64,000 nucleotides of DNA from Phaeovulum vinaykumarii (GTDB lineage: Bacteria; Pseudomonadota; Alphaproteobacteria; Rhodobacterales; Rhodobacteraceae), in contig NZ_FTOM01000001.1 in the NCBI RefSeq assembly GCF_900156695.1, positions 620,001 through 684,000 on the forward strand, written 5' to 3'. Below the pieces are notes generated by a model. The model was not told the DNA's origin. It did not search any database and saw only the letters and a program-made list of their open reading frames with translations. Both the position numbers and the translations under genes were made by a program. The stretch's first letter is position 1. The number at the start of each line of letters is the position of its first letter. Of this stretch, positions 58,119 through 64,000 are shown in pieces.

Positions 58119-59626
58119 CCGACCGGCTTGAGATCAAGGCACAGCTTGCCGCGAGCGAGGCAGGCGAGATCACCGGCCTGGCCTGGCCTTTCGGGTCTGC
58201 CGACCGGGTGGGCGACGTGATCGTGAAGGGCGCTTTCTCGGCGCCTTCTGCACTGCCGATGCTCTTTGCCCATGATCAGGCGCAGGTGATTGGCGTCTGG
58301 GATGAGATCGCCGAGACCGAGGCCGGTCTGACGGTGAAAGGCCGTCTTCTGATCGAAGACGTGGAACGCGCCCGCGAGGTGCGCGCGATGGTGAAGGCGG
58401 GCGCCGTCTCGGGCCTTTCCATCGGCTTTGTGACCAAGGACGCCAGGCGCGCGGGTCGCGGCCGTCGCATCACGGCGCTTGAGCTGCACGAAATCAGCAT
58501 TGTTGCGGTCCCGGCCCATCCGGGCGCGCAGATCACCTCTTTGAAATCGACCCATTTGCAAAAGGAACATTCAGCGATGGAACAAGAAGACACCGCGGTG
58601 CCCGCGCCGCAGATCGACACCAAGGCGTTTGACGAGATCAAATCCCGCCTCGACAAGCTCGAAGCGAAATCGAACCGCCCGAGCCTGGCCGTCACCGGCG
58701 TTCAAAGCCCGGTCATGGCGGCTGACGAGGTGAAGGGCTTCGTGCATTACCTGCGCACGGGCGACAAGTCCGAGACCAAGAGCCTTGCCTATGGCGCGCC
58801 CTCGACCGGCGGCATCCTGGCGCCGGAAACCGTCTCGACCTCGATCATCTCGAAGATTGCCGAACAATCCCCGGTGCGGGGGCTGGCCTCGGTGATCGCG
58901 ATGAGCGGCCCGCTTCTGCAACTGCCCCGCCTCGTGACCGAGGTGGCGCCCCAGCATGTGACCGAGACCGAAACCCGGCCGGAATCCGAACCGACCTTTG
59001 AACAGATCGACCTCAAGCCGCATGAAATGGCCGTCATCGTGCCGGTGACGCGGGTTCTTCTCGAAGATGCCCAGGTGGATCTGAACAGCTACCTCAGCGC
59101 CCATATCGCCCGCAGCTTTGGCCAGCTCGAAGCCAGATGGTTCGTCACCGGCAACGGCACGACCGCCGCCGAGGGCGTGATGACCTCGGCCGAGGTGCAG
59201 GAATGCGAAGTGACGGGCCTGACGGCCGATGAGCTGATCGACCTCTATTATGCGCTCAAGACGCCCTATGCCCAGAATGGCGCCTGGCTGATGAACCGCA
59301 AGACAATGGCGGCGGTGCGCAAGCTCAAGGACGGCAACGGCGATTTCCTGTGGCAACCCGCGCTGGCCGGCGGTCAGCCCGGCACGCTTCTGGGCCGTCC
59401 GGTCTATGAGGCCCCCGACATGGAAGATGCCGCCGCGGGCAAGACGCCCATCGTCTTCGGGGACTTCGCCTCGGGCTACACGATTGCCGATCACACCGGG
59501 TTCAGCATCATGCGGGACGACTACACCGGCGCGGCGAATGGCATCATCAAGTTGCATGCGCGCCGTCGCGTGGGCGGGCGCGTGACGCTGGGTGAAGCGC
59601 TGGCGAAGCTCAAGCTCGCCGCCTGA
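58115..59626 (+). CDS. Prohead protease fused to HK97-type major capsid protein
   Basis: 503 aa. An S78/U35-like prohead protease domain (about 15-140: GLAWPFGSADRVGDVIVKGA, candidate catalytic His53 in FAHD, Ser99 or Ser102 in VSGLSIGF, Glu126) is followed by a short coiled-coil delta-like segment (about 165-182) and the HK97 capsid fold (about 195-503). An in-frame ATG at 58577 (residue 155) has AAGGAA 9 nt upstream, so a separate 349-aa capsid protein could also be made from the same gene. Confidence 0.9.
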   Translation: MTDRLEIKAQLAASEAGEITGLAWPFGSADRVGDVIVKGAFSAPSALPMLFAHDQAQVIGVWDEIAETEAGLTVKGRLLIEDVERAREVRAMVKAGAVSGLSIGFVTKDARRAGRGRRITALELHEISIVAVPAHPGAQITSLKSTHLQKEHSAMEQEDTAVPAPQIDTKAFDEIKSRLDKLEAKSNRPSLAVTGVQSPVMAADEVKGFVHYLRTGDKSETKSLAYGAPSTGGILAPETVSTSIISKIAEQSPVRGLASVIAMSGPLLQLPRLVTEVAPQHVTETETRPESEPTFEQIDLKPHEMAVIVPVTRVLLEDAQVDLNSYLSAHIARSFGQLEARWFVTGNGTTAAEGVMTSAEVQECEVTGLTADELIDLYYALKTPYAQNGAWLMNRKTMAAVRKLKDGNGDFLWQPALAGGQPGTLLGRPVYEAPDMEDAAAGKTPIVFGDFASGYTIADHTGFSIMRDDYTGAANGIIKLHARRRVGGRVTLGEALAKLKLAA

Positions 59627-59629
59627 GCC

Positions 59630-60268
59630 ATGACCCCGCTTGCGCGCTGCGAAGAGGTGACGGTGTATCACGGCGGCCTGGCCGTGGTTCTGCGCCCTTC
59701 GCTGCGCGCGGCGATGACCCTTGAGCGCCTGCGTGACGGCTGGCCGGGCCTCCTTCTCAAGCTCGACCAGTTTGACGTTCGAACCGTGCGGGCAATCCTC
59801 CGGGCTTCGGCGGTTGATCGCAACGCCGTCGAGGCTCTTCTGGCCTCTTTCGCTGTCACTCCCATCGCGGCGGTGAAGGAGGCCACCCTGGCGCCCCTGA
59901 GCGCGCTTCTGGCGCTCTTTCTCGCGCCGATGCAGGAAGAGACCGCCTGCGAGGCAAAGCCTTCCAGAGGCCGCGTGACGCCCTGGGTGGATGCCTATGC
60001 CGAGTTCTATCACTTCGGCACGGGATGGCTCGGGTGGAGCCCGGCCGAGACATGGGTCGCAACACCCACCGAGATCGCACAGGCAATCGAAGGCAAGCTT
60101 GCCCATCTGATTGCGATGAACGGCGGTGACAGCGGCGCCGGTCCCAGCGGTCCCGCCGGTCCCAGCCCCGCCGACTATACACCCGAGCGGCTGCGCGAGA
60201 TCGAAGAGCTTGGCTTCGACCCGGCCTTTGACCGCGAGGCGCTGCACCGACTGAAAGCGAAAGGCTGA
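59630..60268 (+). CDS. Phage tail-assembly-chaperone-like protein (two-part)
   Basis: 212 aa. The N-terminal third (GGLAVVLRPSLRAAMTLERL) resembles a TAC_11-type domain; the middle (FGTGWLGWSPAETWVATPTE) resembles the short DUF2376/Phage_TAC_6 family. The C-terminal tail (ADYTPERLREIEELGFDP) is unassigned. If correct, it combines two chaperone types that are encoded separately in gene transfer agents. It starts 3 bp after the capsid gene. Confidence 0.6.
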   Translation: MTPLARCEEVTVYHGGLAVVLRPSLRAAMTLERLRDGWPGLLLKLDQFDVRTVRAILRASAVDRNAVEALLASFAVTPIAAVKEATLAPLSALLALFLAPMQEETACEAKPSRGRVTPWVDAYAEFYHFGTGWLGWSPAETWVATPTEIAQAIEGKLAHLIAMNGGDSGAGPSGPAGPSPADYTPERLREIEELGFDPAFDREALHRLKAKG

Positions 60269-60270
60269 CC

Positions 60271-60615
60271 ATGCCGAGACCACCCCACATCTGCGCCTGT
60301 GGTCGCCTTGTGCCGCATGGAGGGCGCTGCACCTGTCAAAGAGAGTCCGACCGCGCCCGCAAACGCCGCCATGACGCGCGGCGCCCTTCGGCCCGCGCGC
60401 GCGGCTATACCTCGGAATGGGAAAAGGCGCGTCTGGTCTTCCTGGCCGCGCATCCATGCTGCGCGATGTGCGGGGCGGTGGCGACCGTGGTCGATCACAT
60501 CACCCCGCACCGGGGCGACAAGGCGCTCTTCTGGGACCGGGCCAACTGGCAAGCGCTCTGCAAACCCTGCCATGACCGGGTGAAGCAGAGGGAAGAGCGG
60601 GCGGGCGATGTTTGA
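60271..60615 (+). CDS. Phage HNH endonuclease
   Basis: 114 aa. Zn-knuckle Cys64/Cys67 and Cys97/Cys100 flank the catalytic core with Asp75-His76 (VDHITPH), Asn92 (ANWQAL) and His101 (KPCHDRVK). N-terminal CxCG and CTC pairs add another possible zinc site. Such HNH proteins often lie next to terminase and help packaging; here no terminase is adjacent. ATG 2 bp after the previous stop. Confidence 0.9.
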   Translation: MPRPPHICACGRLVPHGGRCTCQRESDRARKRRHDARRPSARARGYTSEWEKARLVFLAAHPCCAMCGAVATVVDHITPHRGDKALFWDRANWQALCKPCHDRVKQREERAGDV

Positions 60616-60838
60616 CGCGCCCTCGCGCTGGAACCCCGAGCGGAACCTGTGGCTTGAGGTGCTTTATCGCACAGTGGAAGATGCGACGAAGGGACCACGC
60701 CACACGCCAACGGCGCATGACAAGGTGCGGATCAAGGAATCTGCCCGCGACTACCTGACCCGGCCGAGTCGTGACCTTGCGATGGTCTGTGCGCTGGCCG
60801 GGGTGGATATGGGAGCGGTGATTGAGGCGATGCGATGA
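60608..60838 (+). CDS. Small phage hypothetical protein
   Basis: 76 aa, starts inside the HNH gene end (8-bp overlap). RWNPERNLWLEVLYRTVEDA and SRDLAMVCALAGVDMGAVIE are helical and resemble small proteins adjacent to HNH genes in Rhodobacteraceae prophages. A DNA-binding role is conceivable but unproven. Last plus-strand gene before the opposite-strand cassette. Confidence 0.65.
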   Translation: MFDAPSRWNPERNLWLEVLYRTVEDATKGPRHTPTAHDKVRIKESARDYLTRPSRDLAMVCALAGVDMGAVIEAMR

Positions 60839-60972
60839 CAATTCATCGTTGATCGGTGCAGGCAGCCCATTAGAAACTCAAAAATTTCAGCCTTCTTCAT
60901 AAGAATAGGTTGCATTAGGTTGTCTGAAAATAGATCCGAATGCGGACAATGTTTCCGCCACATCGTAGCCTC

Positions 60973-62028
60973 TCAAGGCTTGATCCAGATCTCTAAATCA
61001 CCCAAGAAACTTGTCTCCTTGCAGAGATATGCGTGCCCAATCGCCTTTCCCGTCAGGGACAGCCTCGTGACGCCAACCCTGCTTTCGTCGTAACGCGAAC
61101 AAAGCAAAGAAAAATCCGGGAAGACTTTTGAAACCTCCGCAACGAAGGAAGCATTATCAACCAAGCGCCCTTGGCACGCGGCTTTATATTTCGCCCCAAA
61201 ACCTTCAAGACCCGGCAACGCACCCGCCATATTGTCGAGACCCTTTTCGTTAACTCGGACATATACTTTTTGCGGATCGAAGGGGCTAATGGCAATCGAG
61301 TTCGTCAATCTAAGTAAGGCTGTATTTGGGTGCAGCGCATTAAGCTCTTCAGGGTCAAATCCAGTATTAAATGCCTCCGGATACTTTGACTTCAGAACAT
61401 GCGCTAATGGCCTCGGGGTTAGCGCCGCATTGCCGGGGCCACTCAACAATAAGCCGTTGCTCTCAAGGTATTCGAGCGCATCCATAGAAAAATCAAGCGA
61501 ATCCGTTATTGGCGAGAGGTGTGAATGGAAGCGTTCGGACACAAATTCAGTTGCCGAATTCCCTATCAATCCAACATCCATAACGTAAAATATGAAAGCA
61601 AGGTTTGCGAAATCAACCTTCGTCAGATTAGCTGACTTGCGAATGGCGTCATTTAGTGCAAGTGAAGTCCTCGAAGTCAGCCGCCTGCTGGCACGTTGAT
61701 AAATCAGATCAGTTAGCACTCCGTGCAAAGATTCCGAGTCACTTCTAACGTAAGCCTTCTGCGCATCTAAAAGCGCCCCCTGCATATCTGGATCGGCGAA
61801 CACCTCCAGTGCCGCAGTGTCGCCGCGTGCTATTTTTTCCTCGAGGCGCTTTTCAAATTCATTCAGCCGCTCATTAACCAGCGATTTCGCAGCTTCAGTG
61901 TAAAATTGAATGCTTTGCGAAACAATGGTCATAACTTCAGAGAGAGATGGCCCAACTATAATATCTCTCGCCGCCTGCATCGCGGTTGAATTTTCTGCAA
62001 CTTTTTGCTCCTGACCCTTACCGATCAT
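60973..62028 (-). CDS. LPO_1073/Vpar_1526-family-like protein of unknown function
   Basis: 351 aa, AT-rich, on the strand opposite to the phage genes. The N-terminus has QAARDIIVG (18-26), a helical coiled region (about 35-75: VNERLNEFEKRLEEKI) and the segment FADPDMQGALLDAQKAYVRS (about 77-96), then a mixed C-terminal domain (about 120-351). The pattern recalls the LPO_1073/Vpar_1526 family; I cannot verify this. No membrane helix, known enzyme motif or nuclease motif. The ATG lies inside the end of the upstream small gene (11-bp overlap). Confidence 0.78.
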   Translation of the reverse strand: MIGKGQEQKVAENSTAMQAARDIIVGPSLSEVMTIVSQSIQFYTEAAKSLVNERLNEFEKRLEEKIARGDTAALEVFADPDMQGALLDAQKAYVRSDSESLHGVLTDLIYQRASRRLTSRTSLALNDAIRKSANLTKVDFANLAFIFYVMDVGLIGNSATEFVSERFHSHLSPITDSLDFSMDALEYLESNGLLLSGPGNAALTPRPLAHVLKSKYPEAFNTGFDPEELNALHPNTALLRLTNSIAISPFDPQKVYVRVNEKGLDNMAGALPGLEGFGAKYKAACQGRLVDNASFVAEVSKVFPDFSLLCSRYDESRVGVTRLSLTGKAIGHAYLCKETSFLGDLEIWIKP

Positions 62029-62185
62029 TGATATTTACGTCTCTTCCCGCTTGAATACCAAAGGATCTGCCAATTATTCTTTGCTTCTGATTTCTACTTT
62101 TGTTAATCCTCTTCACCGCAAGGAAAGCCAAAGCAACAGAAATTAGAACCCCAACTGCCCAAAGGACAACTTCTTCAACGTCCAC
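62018..62185 (-). CDS. 55-aa single-pass membrane protein, partner of the 351-aa gene
   Basis: GTG-started frame of 55 codons. One membrane helix (about 6-24: VVLWAVGVLISVALAFLAV), a basic stretch (KRINKSRNQKQR) and a C-terminal IQAGRDVNIND motif. Its end overlaps the next gene by 11 bp, which suggests coupling. A run of seven Gs (62194-62200 on the complement) lies 8 nt before the GTG and may act as ribosome site. Too small to be confident by itself; the overlap, hydrophobic helix and shared motif are the support. Confidence 0.6.
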   Translation of the reverse strand: MDVEEVVLWAVGVLISVALAFLAVKRINKSRNQKQRIIGRSFGIQAGRDVNINDR

Positions 62186-62427
62186 CTTGCCATCCCCCCC
62201 ATTGCGAGTTGATAATACTTTTAAAGATGTTTTATCTTGGCGGCCATTTCAAGGCTCATTGTGATTTCCAACGTCATCCGGGGCACCTCCCGACTTCCAC
62301 CCCATCCCCGGACCGGCGGGGGGAGGTCCGCACAGGATGGGCGCTAAATAACTTTTTCTCGACTCTTCAAGTCCTTGGCGGAATGTGCTATGTGATAACG
62401 TGTGTTTTTCTTGACGAGTTTTCGAGT
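62186..62427. promoter_or_regulatory. Divergent region between cassette and head-tail connector
   Basis: 242 bp containing an interrupted GC-rich inverted repeat (CCCATCC at 62301-62307 with GGATGGG at 62335-62341; GGACC/GGTCC inside), then AT-rich sequence with CTATGTGATAACGTGTG (62388-62404), similar in 14 of 17 positions to a sequence before the portal gene. It probably holds promoters for the cassette (minus) and the connector (plus). Confidence 0.4.
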
Positions 62428-62712
62428 ATGCCTTTCGTGTCCCTGCCCGAGCTGAAAGCCCAGCTCAACCTTGACCACGATCTTGACGACGCGATTCTGT
62501 CGCATCAGATCGACGCCGCCGAAGCCTATGCCGCCAGCTTCATCGGCGCAGCCCTTCCCGATCCTCTCCCGGCCACGATCCGACAAGCCGTGCTCATGCT
62601 GGCCGCGTTCTGGTATGAGACCCGCGAGGCGGCGCAGAGCGGCACGTCGCCCGCCTCGGTGCCCTTCGGGGTGCATGACCTCTTGCAGGCGCATCGGGCG
62701 TGGGTGGTCTGA
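62428..62712 (+). CDS. Phage head-tail connector protein
   Basis: 94 aa. PFVSLPELKAQLNLDHDLDD at the N-terminus and AAEAYAASFIGAALPDPLPA with the helical end are typical of HK97 gp6-like (DNA-packaging/connector) proteins. ATG with weak ribosome site. Resumes the phage head module after the opposite-strand cassette. Confidence 0.88.
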   Translation: MPFVSLPELKAQLNLDHDLDDAILSHQIDAAEAYAASFIGAALPDPLPATIRQAVLMLAAFWYETREAAQSGTSPASVPFGVHDLLQAHRAWVV

Positions 62713-62713
62713 C

Positions 62714-63193
62714 ATGGCGGGTCGTGATCTGAATGCGCAAGCCGCCCGGCTTGCCAAACGTCTTGAGTCGATCCCCGATGCGGTGCTCGAAGCGGTGCGC
62801 CCGGCCGTGGTGCAATCCGCCGAAGACCTCGCCAATACCGCGCGCAGCCTCGCACCCGAAGCCGAGGGCGATCTGAAAGCCTCTATCGTGGTGACGCCGC
62901 CAGGTGCCCAGAGCCCGGCCTATGCCGAAGGCGGTGGCCGTCGCATCGCAGGCGAGAACCAGGCGCTTGTCACGGTGGGCAATCCCGAACAACGCCACGG
63001 CCATCTTGTCGAGTTCGGCACGAAACCGCATGTCAACGGCGGCCAGTTCGCAGGCACCGAGCACCCCGGCACCACGGCGCAGCCCTTCCTTCTGCCCGCG
63101 GCACGTCTGACGGATGCGCGCGCCCGGCGCCGGATCGGGCGGGCAATCGGGCGAGCCGTGCGCCAGATCGCACAAGGGGGCGGCCATGATTGA
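62714..63193 (+). CDS. HK97 gp10-like minor tail/head-closure protein
   Basis: 159 aa. Contains GHLVEFGTKPH followed by AQPFLLPAARLT, the characteristic HLVEFGT-x-PHxA..PFLRPA pattern of the HK97-gp10/putative phage protein family. N-terminal helix AARLAKRLESIPDAV. Starts 1 bp after the connector stop and overlaps the next gene by 8 bp. Confidence 0.9.
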   Translation: MAGRDLNAQAARLAKRLESIPDAVLEAVRPAVVQSAEDLANTARSLAPEAEGDLKASIVVTPPGAQSPAYAEGGGRRIAGENQALVTVGNPEQRHGHLVEFGTKPHVNGGQFAGTEHPGTTAQPFLLPAARLTDARARRRIGRAIGRAVRQIAQGGGHD

Positions 63194-63608
63194 CCCCGCA
63201 CTTGCGTTTCAAACCGCCGTGCGCGGCACGCTGATCGGCGCGCCCGCGGTGGTGGCACACGTCCTTCCTGACAACATCCGCGCGGGTATGGTGCGCCCGG
63301 ATCGCCTGCCCTGCGTGGTGCTGGGCGATGCCCGCACCGATTTCCTGGGATGCGCGGCCGGTTCGCAGCGTCTCGCGCGGGTGTTTCTCACCCTGCATGT
63401 CTGGGCGCAGGAAGATGGCGCCGACACCGCCCGCGAGATCGGCGCCGCGATCCAGGATGCCCTTGCGTTCGGGCCGAAGGACACCGCCGAGATTGCCGTG
63501 GATGACTGGCAACAGCCGCGCCTCGTGTGGCTGCGCGACCCGCAACCCGAGCTCACGCTGACACATGGTGCGATGGCGCTTGAAGCCGTGGTCCGGTGGA
63601 GGGTGTGA
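63186..63608 (+). CDS. DUF3168-family phage tail-completion-like protein
   Basis: 140 aa. DPALAFQTAVRGTLIGAPAV, VYDHVLPDN-like AHVLPDNI, FLTLHVWAQEDGADTAREI and a terminal HGAMALEAVVRWRV match DUF3168/gp17-like tail-terminator proteins. Overlaps the upstream gene by 8 bp and is followed 2 bp later by the adaptor gene. Confidence 0.88.
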   Translation: MIDPALAFQTAVRGTLIGAPAVVAHVLPDNIRAGMVRPDRLPCVVLGDARTDFLGCAAGSQRLARVFLTLHVWAQEDGADTAREIGAAIQDALAFGPKDTAEIAVDDWQQPRLVWLRDPQPELTLTHGAMALEAVVRWRV

Positions 63609-63610
63609 CG

Positions 63611-63922
63611 ATGCAGGCCGGAAAGCTTCAACGCCGGATCACCCTGCAACGGCTGAGCGAGACCGTCGCGCCTTCCGGCGCGGTGACACGCACCTGGGCC
63701 ACCTATGCCGAGGGTCGAGCCGAACTGCGGCAGGCGGGCATATCCGAGTTCCTGACCGCCACGACCGAGGCCAGCGCGCAAAACGCGGTGTTCCTGATCC
63801 GCTGGGTGCCGGGTGTCTCGCTGGCAGACCGCATCCTGCATGACGGCCAGGCGTGGAACATCGTCGCCCTTGCCGAGATCGGGCGCAGACGCGGCCTTGA
63901 ACTGCGGGCGGTGGCGGCATGA
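63611..63922 (+). CDS. Phage head-tail adaptor (SPP1 gp16-like)
   Basis: 103 aa. QAGKLQRRITLQRLSET, TRTWATYAEGRAELRQ and NAVFLIRWVPGVSLADRI follow the beta-barrel pattern of the head-tail joining (head closure) family. ATG start; its stop overlaps the next ORF as ATGA. Confidence 0.9.
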   Translation: MQAGKLQRRITLQRLSETVAPSGAVTRTWATYAEGRAELRQAGISEFLTATTEASAQNAVFLIRWVPGVSLADRILHDGQAWNIVALAEIGRRRGLELRAVAA

Positions 63923-64000
63923 AACCCGTGGCGATTTTCCTCTATGAGCTCTCGGGCAAATCCGCAGACACCTTCGCGGCTGCGGGTTGGGACTGCTTCT
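63919..64000 (+). CDS. Partial gene, possibly a methyltransferase-like protein
   Basis: 27 codons visible: MKPVAIFLYELSGKSADTFA followed by AGWDCF. The N-terminus resembles phage SAM-dependent (DNA-methyltransferase-like) proteins beginning with a beta strand and a Ser/Thr-Gly turn, but too little is present for a firm call. Overlaps the adaptor gene by 4 bp; cut by the window edge. Confidence 0.45.
   Translation, partial: MKPVAIFLYELSGKSADTFAAAGWDCF

Larger units (their letters stand above)
55310..64000. mobile_element. Prophage or phage-derived island (right end outside window)
   Basis: From just after the MFS gene, gene content changes to phage head genes of the HK97 type plus AT-richer accessory genes on both strands. 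No integrase, terminase, attachment repeat or tRNA is visible, so the left boundary is inferred from gene content and base composition (about 55.3-55.5 kb). The element continues beyond 64000. It may be a complete prophage with genes elsewhere, or a remnant. Confidence 0.85.

Overview
The window is high-GC chromosomal DNA of an alphaproteobacterium of the Rhodobacteraceae/Paracoccaceae (order Rhodobacterales). The evidence is the gene orders ftsH-tilS-cpoB-pal-tolB-tolA-tolR-tolQ-ybgC, tatA-tatB-tatC, lptF-lptG-lptD-surA-pdxA, urtABCDE and a pcc/mcm propionate cluster, together with strong GC bias, frequent 4-bp start/stop overlaps and many GTG or TTG starts. The species cannot be named from the sequence alone. 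No rRNA, tRNA, CRISPR array or insertion sequence was seen.

Layout. 1-11.5 kb (minus strand) holds envelope and export genes: the 5' part of ftsH, tilS, the Tol-Pal system, a YbgC thioesterase, two accessory genes and the Tat translocase. 11.8-14.4 kb has an aspartyl-protease-like membrane protein, holC and pepA. 14.7-21.8 kb (plus) is outer-membrane biogenesis (lptF, lptG, lptD, surA) followed by pdxA; then come sdaA and a two-domain acetyltransferase. 24.6-30.8 kb is a complete urea ABC transporter (urtABCDE), followed by argG and a mogA-like gene. 32.6-42.4 kb is mixed housekeeping: a LacI-type regulator, cpdB, nudC, pheA, a membrane-anchored acidic repeat protein broken by a 1-nt frameshift, an EEP hydrolase, a TerB/J-domain protein and an acetyltransferase. 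42.7-53.9 kb (mostly minus) carries the propionyl-CoA to succinyl-CoA enzymes (mcm, pccA, pccB), interspersed with little-known genes. Upstream of pccB lie TTTGCAAA-like sites resembling the reported operator of the propionyl-CoA regulator PccR. A Bcr/CflA-type exporter follows.

From about 55.4 kb to the right edge the window enters a prophage or phage-derived island. It starts with an AT-richer CoiA-like gene. An HK97-type head module follows: portal, a tail-assembly-chaperone-like gene, a prohead protease fused to the major capsid protein, a second chaperone-like gene, HNH nuclease, head-tail connector, HK97 gp10-like, DUF3168-like and head-tail adaptor. No terminase or integrase is visible. 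On the opposite strand inside this module sits an AT-rich two-gene cassette: a 55-aa single-pass membrane protein with no previous obvious annotation (GTG start), overlapping a 351-aa protein that resembles the uncharacterised LPO_1073/Vpar_1526 family. Both carry a Q-A-[AG]-R-D-[IV] motif. This cassette is the best candidate in the window for an undescribed system, perhaps a prophage-borne accessory or defence function, but its function is unknown.
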